Shown here one piece after another: positions 7,166-16,441 of a DNA stretch of 33,114 nt; position 1 is the stretch's first letter, and each line of letters opens with the position of its first letter. Position numbers and translations under genes: made by a program. Below the pieces are notes generated by a model. That model made no database searches, was not told the origin of the DNA, and saw nothing but the letters and a program-made list of their open reading frames with translations. This DNA is from Strigomonas culicis (lineage: Eukaryota; Euglenozoa; Kinetoplastea; Trypanosomatida; Trypanosomatidae). Location of the stretch: NCBI GenBank assembly GCA_000482145.1, contig AUXH01000162.1, positions 1-33,114 on the forward strand, written 5' to 3'.

Positions 7166-10100
7166 CTACAAATCTGTTTTGAACAATGTCATTTTTTCCT
7201 TCAGCTCACACGTGGCGTCGTAGGCACCTGTCGCACCCCCGCTGCGGAGGTTCTGCAGATCCACCGTCAGACCGCAGACGATGTGCTTGTTGAACCACTG
7301 CATCAGCGCGAGGACCTTGGCCGACGCGGTGGGGAACCAATCCGTCTCATCACGCATTTTGCTCGGCACGCTTCCCGCAAGGGCGCCAGCGGCGGCTGCC
7401 TCGGGCGACGCGAACACGGTCAGCGCGACGCGCACGAAGGCCTCGACGAACTGCACGAACAGCAAGCCGGAGTGGTCCTTCACATAGGTGTCGATCATGT
7501 TGTTCGCGGTGTTGTTGCGGTCGGTCCGTGTGCGCGCCGGGCCGGCGCCGGCCGCTGTCGACGAGGTGCGTCCTTCCCGCTGCTGCTGCTGCTGGCCGTT
7601 GCGATCGGGCGCTGCACCAGCAGCCGCGGTGGGAGCGGCGCGCGTCGTCCGTGTCTTGGAGGCCGTCGGCGGGTCGTTGATGTTGACGCCGCGGTCCAGC
7701 AGCGGCACCGTCAGCGCGTCCATGTACGTGCGCTGCAGCAGCAGCTGGCTCACGAGCCCGGGGTAGATGCCAAAGTACCGCAGCAGGTTCTGGAGCTGCT
7801 GGCACGTCATCACGGGGAGGCTCTCCTGTCGCCGCGCACGGCCGAGCTCGACGTTGTCGCGGTCGTGCACGGCGAAGAGCTGTTGCAGCTTGCACGAGAA
7901 GTCCTGTGCGGCCCCCGCCGCCGCGTCGCCGTCGGGGGAGGGGGCGACGGGCGCGGCCGACCGCCGTGCCGCGGTCGCCGCGGCGGCGGCCGACACGCGC
8001 GGCGCCGCGTACGCCCTGGAGCGGCGGACGACCGCGGTGTCCTTGTTGCTGAAGGCGGTGAAGAGCTCTTGAAAGGTCTGTTCGTTGTGCTGCAGCACGT
8101 AGAGAAGATAGTCCGCGGCCACCGCGTCGGGGTCCGCCGCCGCGAAGGGGCCGTCCTCCTCGCCTGCTTCTGCTTCTGCCGCCGCGAACTTACTGTCGTT
8201 CATGGCCTCCGCCGGCATGGCGACCGTCGCCCGGCCGCACACGACGGAGCTCGCGCGCGAGGAGGAGCAGCTAGAGAAGGAGCACGGCGCGTCCGCAAAC
8301 GCGGACGCCGGTGCGTGCTGCTGCTGCCCCGTGGAGGGCGACGTGAGGCCGTCCCGCGCGATGGGCGAGAGATGGTCGATGTCGATGAGCGAGCACGAGT
8401 CGGACCACGACACATTGGCGCCAGGCCGCCGCGGTCCGCGCCGCGCGCTGCGGCGCTCGGCCTCCGCCCGTGCCTGTGCCCGCGCGGCCTGCTGCTCCAT
8501 CTTCACGCGGAACGGCACGACGCCGCGGAGGACGCGGTCGTAGACCGTCGCGTACGCGCGGATCACCTCCGCCTCGGCCACGCCATCGACGGACGGCAGC
8601 AGGTCCAGGAAGGCGAAGCGGTGCATCTCGCGCAGCGTGGGGTCCGTCCGCAGCGGGCGGTCCCGGGGGGCGGTGGCGCGCACGCGGTCGCACTCCGCCT
8701 GCAGCAGCGCGTGGAGGTCGTGCGCCGCCGCCGCCGGGGGGCCCGCGCCCGCCGCCACGCCGCGCACGAAGTCCGCGCAGGCGGTCTCCCAGACATGCAG
8801 CAGCAGCACGAGCCGCCGGAACGCGGCAAAGTCGAGGGCGTGGGTGACATGGTAGCCGAGCCGTTTGACGCTGCAGAAGTGGTAGAGCACGTGTAGGACG
8901 GCGCGACTGTCCTGTACAGAGAAGGAGAGGTAAAAGGGCGGCGCGGCGGGGGAGGGCCCCGGCCGCGCCGGCACCTGCGTCGAGTGGTGCTGCGCCTCCA
9001 CCAGCCCGTCCGCGCGGCGCTCCGGCGGCGACGGGTCGTCGACAAAGGAGGCCAGCGTCGTGGGCAGGCGCATGCTGTCCATGTGGTAGAAGAGCCGCCA
9101 CAGCGCGAAGCCGGAGAGGTGGTAGCTGATGTTCGTCTCCTCCTGGAAGGAGAGGTTGCTCCGATTGTGCGCAGCCGCCTGCGGCTTGGCCACAGGCGGC
9201 TTCGCCCCTCTGCCCCTTCCCCCCAGATCCGCGCGCTGCTGCTGCTGCTTGCCGCGCCCCCCGCGGCGCGCGGCGGCCGCCCCCTCCGGCTCCGCCGTGC
9301 GGGTGCGCACCTCCACCCGGCGCGTCGCGAAGAATCGAAAGACGTGATACAGCTTCTGCACCGCGTCGCGGTACTGGTCGTCGAGCGCAGCCTGCTGCTC
9401 GGCGAAGGAAGGTGACTGCGGCGGCGCGGCCCGGCGCCGGCCCGCCGATCCCTCCCCAGCGGTGGGCAACAGGCGGTCGCTCGAGAGCGCCGGCGGCGTG
9501 CCCTGGCGCCGCGCCGCGGCCTCCCCGGTGGCGGTGGTAGCCGGCGGCGCCGCGGGGTGGCGCCGCGGCGATACGACGGCGCCGTCCTGCAGCGCCTCCT
9601 CGCCGGCCCGCCCCGACTCGTCGCCACTCGGCGGCGGCCGCGGCTGCACCGGCGGCGGCGGCACGTCCTCCGTGAGGCTGTGCGGCGGCTGCTGGTGCGA
9701 CGCGGCGCGCGGGCGGATGAGAAGGTGCGCGGTGCGCGCGCGCGGCGTCAGCGGCGCCGTGCCCATCGATTTGGACCGCATGTTGCGCTGCTGCATGGGG
9801 TTCGGACGGCCGGGGGGCCTCTGGTGTGGCGCACCCTCCGCCGGCGCGCTGCTGCTCCGCAGCGGATGGGCATGCGCACCCGCGTGGCGTGGGGCTACGG
9901 TGATCTCCTGTACCTGCGGGGCTGCGTCCGCTTCCCTTTCCGCATCCTGCCGGTCTGCGCTGCGGCTCTTTCGCGCGGTGGAGGGTGCGCCCTCACTCGC
10001 GCGCTCGGGCGAGGGCTCCGCCTGCACCTCCTCCCACTGTGTACACCCCTCCGCCCCTGTACCCGACTGCTGCCGTAGCTGTAGCTGTAGCTGCAGCTGC

Positions 10101-13100
10101 TGTGCGTAGCGCTCAGCGTACGAGTGGGTGTGTCCGCGCGGCGGCGCCGGCGGCTCATGTACTGCCGGCGGGCTCGGCCGCGGGGGCTGCAGCGCGCGCC
10201 GCTTCTTCCTGGGCATGTTCGCCCGGCTGTGCGCTGCCGCGGCCGGCGCGTCCACCACCTCGGGGGAGGGGGGCCGCTCGACGCGGGGCACCGGCTGCGG
10301 CGGTGGCGTCGCGCGCGGGGTGCTGTGCGAGGATGAACTTGTTGTCGTCGCGGTGTCATCGCCGCCCTCCGCGGCCGGCAGCTCTACCGCGCCGACAGGC
10401 GCGACGGGCGGCGGCAGCGGCGGCGGCACGCTCAGCTGGAGCAGCTCCGGGGTGGTCGTCGGCGTCGCCACCGCGCGGATCGGCCGCGGCGCGGTGAAGA
10501 GAAGGTGCTGGTTGAAGTGCCGCTGCGCCGCCTCGTCCCATCGGGGCTCCATCTCGGTGGCGGGCGGGGCCGCAGCCTGCTCTTCTGGCGCGAGCGGGTG
10601 GTGGCCCGCGCGGTGCGTGGGCAAGCCGATGACGTGCTTGTGCAGCAGAGAGGGGAGAAACCGCGCCAGTGTCACGGGCACCGGCGGACAAATGAAGGGA
10701 AAGTGCAGGCGGCAGTGCAACTCCATCGCTTCCGCGTCGCTACCCGTTGCGTCGAGCTCCAGCACAGAGGGAAAGCCGCTCTCGGCGATGTACTGCCGCC
10801 GCGTGACGCTGCGAGTGGCGAGCTCTCCACTGGCGGCGGTGGCGCCGTCGCCGCCCGGCAGGCGCGCGGCGCCGCTCAGCAGACCAATCTGAAAGAGCTT
10901 ATCCTCCTCCTCCAGCAGCAGCGCGTGGTCGTCAACAAAGCGGCTGGAGTCGCTGGCGGTCCCCGACTGCTGCCGCCACGCCGCTGCTGCATCCTCTTCT
11001 TCATCGTCTGCTGCTGGTGGTGGTGGTGCGTCGTCGGCCGCCGCACGGCCAGACACGTCTGCTGGCTTTGCCCTGCGGTGCGGTCGCGGCCCCTTCCGCT
11101 GCGCCGCCTGCTGCACCTCGCGTAGGAGGCACGCCATGTACATCTCGGAGAGAACTGTGAAGGCGCTCACTTCGTGCTGTGCCGCGCTGCCGCACCAGAA
11201 GGCCGGCCGCGCGGTCAGCAGGGAGCAGGTCGCTCCGTCTGCTGCGGCGTCGGTTGTCTGCCGCCGGTCGAGGATGTACTCCGTCACGAACGAAAAGGGA
11301 ACAACCTGTGAGGGGGCCGTGAGGCTCCGCGGCATGCGCCCCTCCTGCATCTCAGCGTCTCGCGCATGGCCGCTGGGGATGTAGTCGAGCGGGCCCACGA
11401 GCGTCGTGACGCCGCTCTCGTCCATGACGCGGATGGCGTGGTTGTGCGCATCCACAAACCACAGCCTTCCCGCCGCCGGCGGTCCGCCGCCGCTGCTGCC
11501 GTGCGTCTCCACGCGTTGGGGGGCGACGACAACCTGTGGAATGACCGCGCCGAAGCGCGCGTGGGAGGCGATCGCGTCGTCGACGTAGTGGCTGCCGCCG
11601 CACCCCTGTGGCGGCGCCGGCGCCGGCGCGCGGTGCGCGGGGAGGATGCTGCCGACCGTCCACACGGTGGGCACGACGCCGTCGACGCGAGACCCCTCCT
11701 GCGGCTCATCCGCGGCCTCGCACACTTCCACCCCCCCGGCGCCGGTCGTGGTGTGCGGCGCCTCCGTCCCGACCTCCGGGGGTGGGGTGCGGGGCCTCGT
11801 CGCGCTCCGCGGGCCCGCGTCTTCGCTCGCCTCCGCCTCCTCCTGCACCGCACGCCCGTCGAGCGCGTCGGCCGTCAGGTGGCGCACAAGGCGCAGCACG
11901 CCGTTGCCCGTGTCATAAAACAGCAGCCCTTCAACCGTCCACGCCAGAGAGGAAGCCGCCGTGATGGCGGCCTCCCCCACCGCGGCGCCATCGCGGTACC
12001 CGGCGGCGGCGAGCTGGCGGGCCGGCTGCCGCGCGGCCGGCGACGCGCAGCGGTTCGCGAGAATGGTGGTGACGATGTGGGTGTCGAAGTTGGCTGCGCG
12101 GATCGTGTGGTTGCCCTCATCGGAGATGAACAGAATGTGGTACGAGGGCAGCACGAGCGGCGGCCGCCCCGCCTCGCGGTCCTCGGCGGCCTCCGGCTCC
12201 TCCATCCAGCAGAGGCCGGTCGGCAGGTGGAACTCCGCGACGGCGAAGGCGCCGTCGCGGTGCCCTTGCCTGCCACTGCCAACAATGTAATGCGTGTGGG
12301 TGCCAGCAGGAAAGGAGCCACCATCTCCCCCACCACTGCTGCTGCTGCTGCTGCTGTGCGTCCGCGCCGCCGCGTCAATTTCAGCCGCAGCCTCGGGGGA
12401 GGAGGACCCGAAAAAAGTGGAGGCGGGAATCGTCCGCACCGCGTTCGTGCGCACGTCGACGTCCAGTGCCAGGAGGGCATTCGCGTCGGCGTTGGACACG
12501 ACGAACCGATGTGACAGGCGACGGGTTTGGTAGTCGGCCTCCAGCGCCATGGCCTCCGCGAAGAGACGGTCAGCCCCTGCGCTGAGGTCGCGGAGGGGTG
12601 GCGGAGGGGGCGCGGGGAGGGGCGGGCTGCCGCCGCGCGGCACGGCGGACGAGGCGACCGAAGGCGTCACGCGGGGGCCCGTCGCGTCATCTCCGCCCTC
12701 CCTCTCCTCTTCCAGCACGCACCACTGTCGCCCGGCCGAGCTCGTGGCGCTAGCGGTGGTGAGGTGCGCGCCTTCGTCCGTGGGGGCGTGTGGCAGCTCC
12801 GGGCTGCTGCTGCTGTTGCTGCTGCTGCTGCCTGCCGGCGCCGGTCTGGCACCCATGGCTGCCTGTTCCGCGACCGCCGCCTTATCGTGTTGCCGCTTGG
12901 CTGCCCAAAACTCTCGCAACACGTGTTCGTTCCGCCGGTTCTGCCGCCTCGTGTAGTCCCGCACAATGCCGCTGAAGAAGGGGATGCAGAGCGACGCGCT
13001 CGTCTGCTGCACAAACAGATGCTGGCCCTCGCCCGCGCTACCGCCACTGCTGCTGTTGCTGCTGCTGTGGCTACTGGACAAGGCGGGTGCAGGCGGGTGT

Positions 13101-13534
13101 GTGTGGTGGGGAAGCTCGATCACCGCGATGTGCGCCTCTTCTCCCGCTTCCGCCTTCGCTGCGCTGCCGTCCGGCTGCTGCCCGCCAGCCGCTGGGCGGT
13201 GGGAGGACATCAGCAGGTGCGTGCCGTCCACCGGCATCAGGAGCAGCGCGTCGGGCCGCTCCGCGGCGCCGTCCGCCGTCTGCCACTCGCTGTCAGGACT
13301 GCTGGAGTGAAGGCGCGTTTTTAGGAGCGACACGACGATGCGTTGGGCGGCTGCAGCCGCTGCGGCGGTGGCACTGCCCTCGGAGTTTTCAATCCGTACG
13401 TTGCGCCTGGGACGGCGGCAACCACCACCGCTGCGAGCCGTTTTGGTGCTGTCGTAGTTAAGAATGGTTTTGCTCAAAAAGACGTTGTTCGCGTCATAAG
13501 GGCGCACCGCGATGGTTTTCGGCTCACATTCCAT
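7166..13534 (-). CDS. Giant protein with an N-terminal NHL-type beta-propeller; function unknown
   Basis: 2122 residues from the ATG at 13534-13532 (MECEPKTIAVRPYD). An in-frame extension to 13765 is rejected because it lies upstream of the acceptor AG at 13564-13563. Residues about 340-750 carry degenerate NHL-like blades: FVVSNADANALLALDV (344-359); DGAFAVAEFHLPTGLCW (427-443) with ILFISDEGNHTIRAANF (467-483); DGAAVGEAAITAASSLAW (515-532) with LLFYDTGNGVLRLV (537-550); and RLWFVDAHNHAIRVMD (690-705). The D.GN..IR pattern is diagnostic. Blades are interrupted by Ser/Ala/Pro-rich inserts. About 750-1450 is mostly low complexity rich in Pro, Ala, Gln and Arg. The C-terminal part (about 1460-2122) is again ordered, with helical segments such as SGFALWRLFYHMDSM, a possible degenerate EF-hand-like region (DRDN..., about 1880-1915) and LLFVQFVEAFVRVALTVF (about 2017-2034). 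Such helical segments occur in some flagellar proteins, so a cytoskeletal scaffold is possible but unproven. Confidence 0.88.
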   Translation of the reverse strand: MECEPKTIAVRPYDANNVFLSKTILNYDSTKTARSGGGCRRPRRNVRIENSEGSATAAAAAAAQRIVVSLLKTRLHSSSPDSEWQTADGAAERPDALLLMPVDGTHLLMSSHRPAAGGQQPDGSAAKAEAGEEAHIAVIELPHHTHPPAPALSSSHSSSNSSSGGSAGEGQHLFVQQTSASLCIPFFSGIVRDYTRRQNRRNEHVLREFWAAKRQHDKAAVAEQAAMGARPAPAGSSSSNSSSSPELPHAPTDEGAHLTTASATSSAGRQWCVLEEEREGGDDATGPRVTPSVASSAVPRGGSPPLPAPPPPPLRDLSAGADRLFAEAMALEADYQTRRLSHRFVVSNADANALLALDVDVRTNAVRTIPASTFFGSSSPEAAAEIDAAARTHSSSSSSSGGGDGGSFPAGTHTHYIVGSGRQGHRDGAFAVAEFHLPTGLCWMEEPEAAEDREAGRPPLVLPSYHILFISDEGNHTIRAANFDTHIVTTILANRCASPAARQPARQLAAAGYRDGAAVGEAAITAASSLAWTVEGLLFYDTGNGVLRLVRHLTADALDGRAVQEEAEASEDAGPRSATRPRTPPPEVGTEAPHTTTGAGGVEVCEAADEPQEGSRVDGVVPTVWTVGSILPAHRAPAPAPPQGCGGSHYVDDAIASHARFGAVIPQVVVAPQRVETHGSSGGGPPAAGRLWFVDAHNHAIRVMDESGVTTLVGPLDYIPSGHARDAEMQEGRMPRSLTAPSQVVPFSFVTEYILDRRQTTDAAADGATCSLLTARPAFWCGSAAQHEVSAFTVLSEMYMACLLREVQQAAQRKGPRPHRRAKPADVSGRAAADDAPPPPAADDEEEDAAAAWRQQSGTASDSSRFVDDHALLLEEEDKLFQIGLLSGAARLPGGDGATAASGELATRSVTRRQYIAESGFPSVLELDATGSDAEAMELHCRLHFPFICPPVPVTLARFLPSLLHKHVIGLPTHRAGHHPLAPEEQAAAPPATEMEPRWDEAAQRHFNQHLLFTAPRPIRAVATPTTTPELLQLSVPPPLPPPVAPVGAVELPAAEGGDDTATTTSSSSHSTPRATPPPQPVPRVERPPSPEVVDAPAAAAHSRANMPRKKRRALQPPRPSPPAVHEPPAPPRGHTHSYAERYAQQLQLQLQLRQQSGTGAEGCTQWEEVQAEPSPERASEGAPSTARKSRSADRQDAEREADAAPQVQEITVAPRHAGAHAHPLRSSSAPAEGAPHQRPPGRPNPMQQRNMRSKSMGTAPLTPRARTAHLLIRPRAASHQQPPHSLTEDVPPPPVQPRPPPSGDESGRAGEEALQDGAVVSPRRHPAAPPATTATGEAAARRQGTPPALSSDRLLPTAGEGSAGRRRAAPPQSPSFAEQQAALDDQYRDAVQKLYHVFRFFATRRVEVRTRTAEPEGAAAARRGGRGKQQQQRADLGGRGRGAKPPVAKPQAAAHNRSNLSFQEETNISYHLSGFALWRLFYHMDSMRLPTTLASFVDDPSPPERRADGLVEAQHHSTQVPARPGPSPAAPPFYLSFSVQDSRAVLHVLYHFCSVKRLGYHVTHALDFAAFRRLVLLLHVWETACADFVRGVAAGAGPPAAAAHDLHALLQAECDRVRATAPRDRPLRTDPTLREMHRFAFLDLLPSVDGVAEAEVIRAYATVYDRVLRGVVPFRVKMEQQAARAQARAEAERRSARRGPRRPGANVSWSDSCSLIDIDHLSPIARDGLTSPSTGQQQHAPASAFADAPCSFSSCSSSRASSVVCGRATVAMPAEAMNDSKFAAAEAEAGEEDGPFAAADPDAVAADYLLYVLQHNEQTFQELFTAFSNKDTAVVRRSRAYAAPRVSAAAAATAARRSAAPVAPSPDGDAAAGAAQDFSCKLQQLFAVHDRDNVELGRARRQESLPVMTCQQLQNLLRYFGIYPGLVSQLLLQRTYMDALTVPLLDRGVNINDPPTASKTRTTRAAPTAAAGAAPDRNGQQQQQREGRTSSTAAGAGPARTRTDRNNTANNMIDTYVKDHSGLLFVQFVEAFVRVALTVFASPEAAAAGALAGSVPSKMRDETDWFPTASAKVLALMQWFNKHIVCGLTVDLQNLRSGGATGAYDATCELKEKMTLFKTDL

Positions 13535-13918
13535 TTCTAAAAAAAGAGAAGGAGAGCACGCCCTTAATGTAGGAAAGGATAAAAAGCAAATGTGTACTGT
13601 TATAGTATTAATGGAAGAATCTAAATCTAGTTTTTTTCTTTTTAGTTTTTCGGATGTATGTGTGTGTTTGTGTTCTACTAAAGAGCAGAGAAAAAGAGAG
13701 CACGAGTGGTGAATGTTACAAACAAAAACAAGGCGAGCGTACACATATTTCTGATTATAAATCAATTAGGCAAGCAACTTATAGGGTATTGCGAAAGAGA
13801 CAAAATAATAACAATAATCATGCTGTGTATATATGTGAGCGCAAGTCATCAGTTATAGAGGAAGCCCTCAAAAAAAAAAATATCTTACCGAATATCTCAC
13901 TTTTTTTTTGTCGTCCCG
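13535..13918. other. Spacer between the GDA1/CD39 gene and the NHL-protein gene
   Basis: AT-rich spacer with A- and T-runs, holding the nested acceptors of the NHL-protein gene and the presumed 3' UTR of the phosphatase mRNA. No ORF with protein-like composition and no RNA gene is seen. Confidence 0.6.
13563..13590 (-). promoter_or_regulatory. Candidate spliced-leader acceptor for the NHL-protein gene
   Basis: On the minus strand a T/C-rich tract (about 13588-13567) precedes AG at 13564-13563, giving a leader of 28 nt. A second tract (about 13555-13538) precedes another AG at 13537-13536, which would leave only 1 nt before the ATG. Confidence 0.55.
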
Positions 13919-15817
13919 TTACTCTTGCACGTTGTACGTATCCAGCAGGGATGCACCTAGTGGCCATGCGATGCCCAGCCCTTGGACGAGCTTCGGCACG
14001 AACACAGTGGTGTCGTCGGAGAGCCCCAGCCCGACGTGCAAGAAGCTATACAGGTAGGACAGGTCGAGACAGCGCACGTCGAGCTCCACCGCCGGCGCGG
14101 CAGTGGTCGTGCCCTCCGTCTTCGCAGGACCGTCATCACTGGCGGGTGCAACGGTCGTGGTGGTGGTGGCTGCTGCTGCTGGTGCTGCCGGCGAGAGGAG
14201 GGCAAGGTGGTCCTCCAGCGTGGCGCTGCCCATCCCACACGCGCGCTGGCCCAGCATCTTGTACGTCGCGACCGACACGCGCTTCACGTCGTCCGCCGCC
14301 GCCGCCGCCGTTGCGCTGCTGCTCGTTGCCGCTTTGGTGGTGCTGGTCGTGGTGGTGGGCAAGCGCGTGCCGAGCGCCTTCACATAGCGTGTCCGCAGCA
14401 CGTCGTTGAAGAAGGAGAAGACGTACACATCGCGGGGATTCCCCGCGCCGCTCTCGCTCTGCGCCCCCGCCGTGCCTTGGAAGTGCGGCTGCGGGATGCC
14501 ACCGATGCCGCACGAGGTGTAGCTACAGGCCGCTGTCTGTCTGCGCTTCTCACTCGCCGCACCGCTGTCCGACTGGCCGAAGAGGTAGATCCCCCAGTAG
14601 CGCGCGCACGCCGCAAAGCGCTCGTTCGCGGTGGTGGTGGCAGCGGTCGATGTTCCGAAGGAAAAGCACTGCTCGAAGCGCTTTTTTGCGGCCGCCGCGT
14701 CCGTGGCGGTCGCCAGCGCATCCCGCACGTGCCCGAGGAGCACGCGCCGCGCTGCGTTGAGCCCGTAGTTCAGGTAGCTGTGCTGATAGAGATAGTACTT
14801 CTTCTGGTACTGCCGCTGCAGCTGCGCGATCGTCTTGTACTTATTCATGCTTGTCGTGCTGTCCGTCGGTGGGTAGTGAGGGAGGAGGAGGCGCGTGGAG
14901 TAGCTGAAGGGCAGCCAGCTGCCCTCGCGCTCACCAATCTCAAACACCACCTGCGAGGAGGCGCCGCCCATGTCGACGCTCATGACACTCCGCTGCGTGG
15001 GCGTCGTGCGCGCCACAGTGGTGGCGTGCAGTGGCAGCCGGTCGAGCAAGTAGTTGAGCGCGACCCAGCTGTACAGCCCCTCCGCGTCGCCGCTGATGAT
15101 GTCGACGCCGCCGTGCTCGTAGAGTGGGAAGTCTTTCTCCAGCACGTTGCTGATCACATCGAGAAGCGCGTACTGCTGCGAGCTCGGCAGCAGCCGCATG
15201 CCGGCCGTCGCCTTTAGCGTGATGCGTGTGCAGGGCTGGTACGCCGGCGGCACGACGCCGGCCGCCTGGCGCAGCAGCTTCTGCACCGGGGCCGCCGCGC
15301 TCGCGGGGGTCAGCGCGTAGGAGCTGAGGCCGGGCGACACCTTCTTGTACACGTCGCGTCGGAAAAAGTACTGGGGGAGATAGACTGCCTCGAGCGCGGC
15401 CGTCGTGGTCGCGCCGGTGGCCACCTGCGCCTCGGCCGGCGACAGCACCTTCTGCCGCACCGCGTCCCAGTAGTGCTTTTCGTACTCGATGATGTGGATG
15501 CGCGTGCCGGAGCTGCCAGCGTCGAAGAGAATGTCGAAGTGCCGATCGACCAGCAGGTCGGTCATGCATAGGTTCGGCTGCTCCTCCGTCGCTGGGGGTA
15601 CGTAGAAGTCATACGTATACGTGTTGCTGCCGTCGTCGTATGTTGTCAAGGTGCTCGCCGAATGGCTCCGCCGCTTCGGCATCGCGACGAGCAGCAGTAT
15701 GAACATCAGGAGAAAGAAGCTGACGACGCAGGAGAGGAGGAAGCGGCGGCGCTTCCAGGTGAGGTTGGAACTGTTCGAGTTGTAGAGCATGCTTTTGCTT
15801 CTATAGGTATAGTTCAT
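13919..15817 (-). CDS. GDA1/CD39-family nucleoside di-/triphosphatase (apyrase/NTPDase-like), type II membrane protein
   Basis: 632 residues from the first ATG after the acceptor AG (15820-15819). A short basic N-terminus is followed by one membrane anchor (about 26-46, after WKRRR), so the catalytic domain should face the Golgi/secretory lumen or the outside. Apyrase conserved regions appear in order: ACR1 FDAGSSGTRIHI (about 98-109), ACR2 LKATAGMRLL (about 201-210), ACR3 SGDAEGLYSWVALNYLL (about 242-258, with the presumed catalytic Glu) and ACR4 SVDMGGASSQVVFE (about 280-293). The C-terminal GLGIAWPLGASLL fits the family's last conserved region. Members hydrolyse nucleoside di- or triphosphates: lumenal GDPases support glycosylation, while surface forms salvage purines or act on extracellular ATP. 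Thr/Ala-rich inserts near the C-terminal third resemble O-glycosylated linkers. An in-frame ATG at 15790 would remove nine residues and keep the anchor; a longer frame to 15868 lies upstream of the acceptor. Confidence 0.93.
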   Translation of the reverse strand: MNYTYRSKSMLYNSNSSNLTWKRRRFLLSCVVSFFLLMFILLLVAMPKRRSHSASTLTTYDDGSNTYTYDFYVPPATEEQPNLCMTDLLVDRHFDILFDAGSSGTRIHIIEYEKHYWDAVRQKVLSPAEAQVATGATTTAALEAVYLPQYFFRRDVYKKVSPGLSSYALTPASAAAPVQKLLRQAAGVVPPAYQPCTRITLKATAGMRLLPSSQQYALLDVISNVLEKDFPLYEHGGVDIISGDAEGLYSWVALNYLLDRLPLHATTVARTTPTQRSVMSVDMGGASSQVVFEIGEREGSWLPFSYSTRLLLPHYPPTDSTTSMNKYKTIAQLQRQYQKKYYLYQHSYLNYGLNAARRVLLGHVRDALATATDAAAAKKRFEQCFSFGTSTAATTTANERFAACARYWGIYLFGQSDSGAASEKRRQTAACSYTSCGIGGIPQPHFQGTAGAQSESGAGNPRDVYVFSFFNDVLRTRYVKALGTRLPTTTTSTTKAATSSSATAAAAADDVKRVSVATYKMLGQRACGMGSATLEDHLALLSPAAPAAAATTTTTVAPASDDGPAKTEGTTTAAPAVELDVRCLDLSYLYSFLHVGLGLSDDTTVFVPKLVQGLGIAWPLGASLLDTYNVQE

Positions 15818-16441
15818 GCTAGTACAAACAAACAAGTACACACGCCGAGGGAGGAGAAAAATATGCAAATCGATGTTTACGCAACAACAACGACAGCAAA
15901 AAAAAAAAACTGCTCGTCGGCAAAATGTAGCGTATTATGAAAGGAGGAAAGACAAAACGTTTAAAGAAAGGGAGAAGGAGGAGAGCACCAATGTATGAAA
16001 CAAGTACATATACACACACAGGAAGTAAAAGACACACCGTATCGTCCATTTTTTTAGATTTATTCGCTATCTGCAGCTGCAACAATTCCGTAAGGTACAG
16101 GAGAGGAAGATCCATCATTCCTTGGGGACACCTCTGAAAACCACGTTACGCAATAAAAAGAAGAAAAAAAAAGTGAGGTAGAGCACACACACACAAAAAA
16201 AGGGATAACCTGAAACAAAAGGAAAATAGTAAAGGAGAAGGTACTGCGGCAACAACAAACAGCAATAGCGAAAAACAAATGCGATCCCTTTTCCTTAGTC
16301 TTTCTTTTGTGTGCTTAGTGTTTCCCCATATTTATTAACATCTATATATATTTTTTTCGAATAAACACAATGACAAAACGAGCGAGCTCAGGCGGTGTGG
16401 GCTTCTGATTGCCGCGCTCCACGTACTGGCGAGAGATTCTC
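15818..16441. other. Spacer between the LOG-family gene and the GDA1/CD39 gene
   Basis: AT-rich, with ACA and A-runs. It contains the candidate acceptor AG of the phosphatase gene at 15819-15820, preceded on the minus strand by a poly-T/C-rich stretch (about 15910-15850). The remainder is the presumed 3' UTR of the LOG-family mRNA. No gene is seen. Confidence 0.6.

Noticed and set aside
7058..8896. 612-codon plus-strand open frame
   Set aside because: Antisense shadow of the NHL-protein gene; low-complexity basic translation and no upstream acceptor on the plus strand that would fit.
13535..13765. N-terminal extension of the NHL-protein frame
   Set aside because: Lies partly upstream of the splice acceptor AG at 13563-13564 and translates to Phe/Leu/Lys-rich spacer-type sequence.
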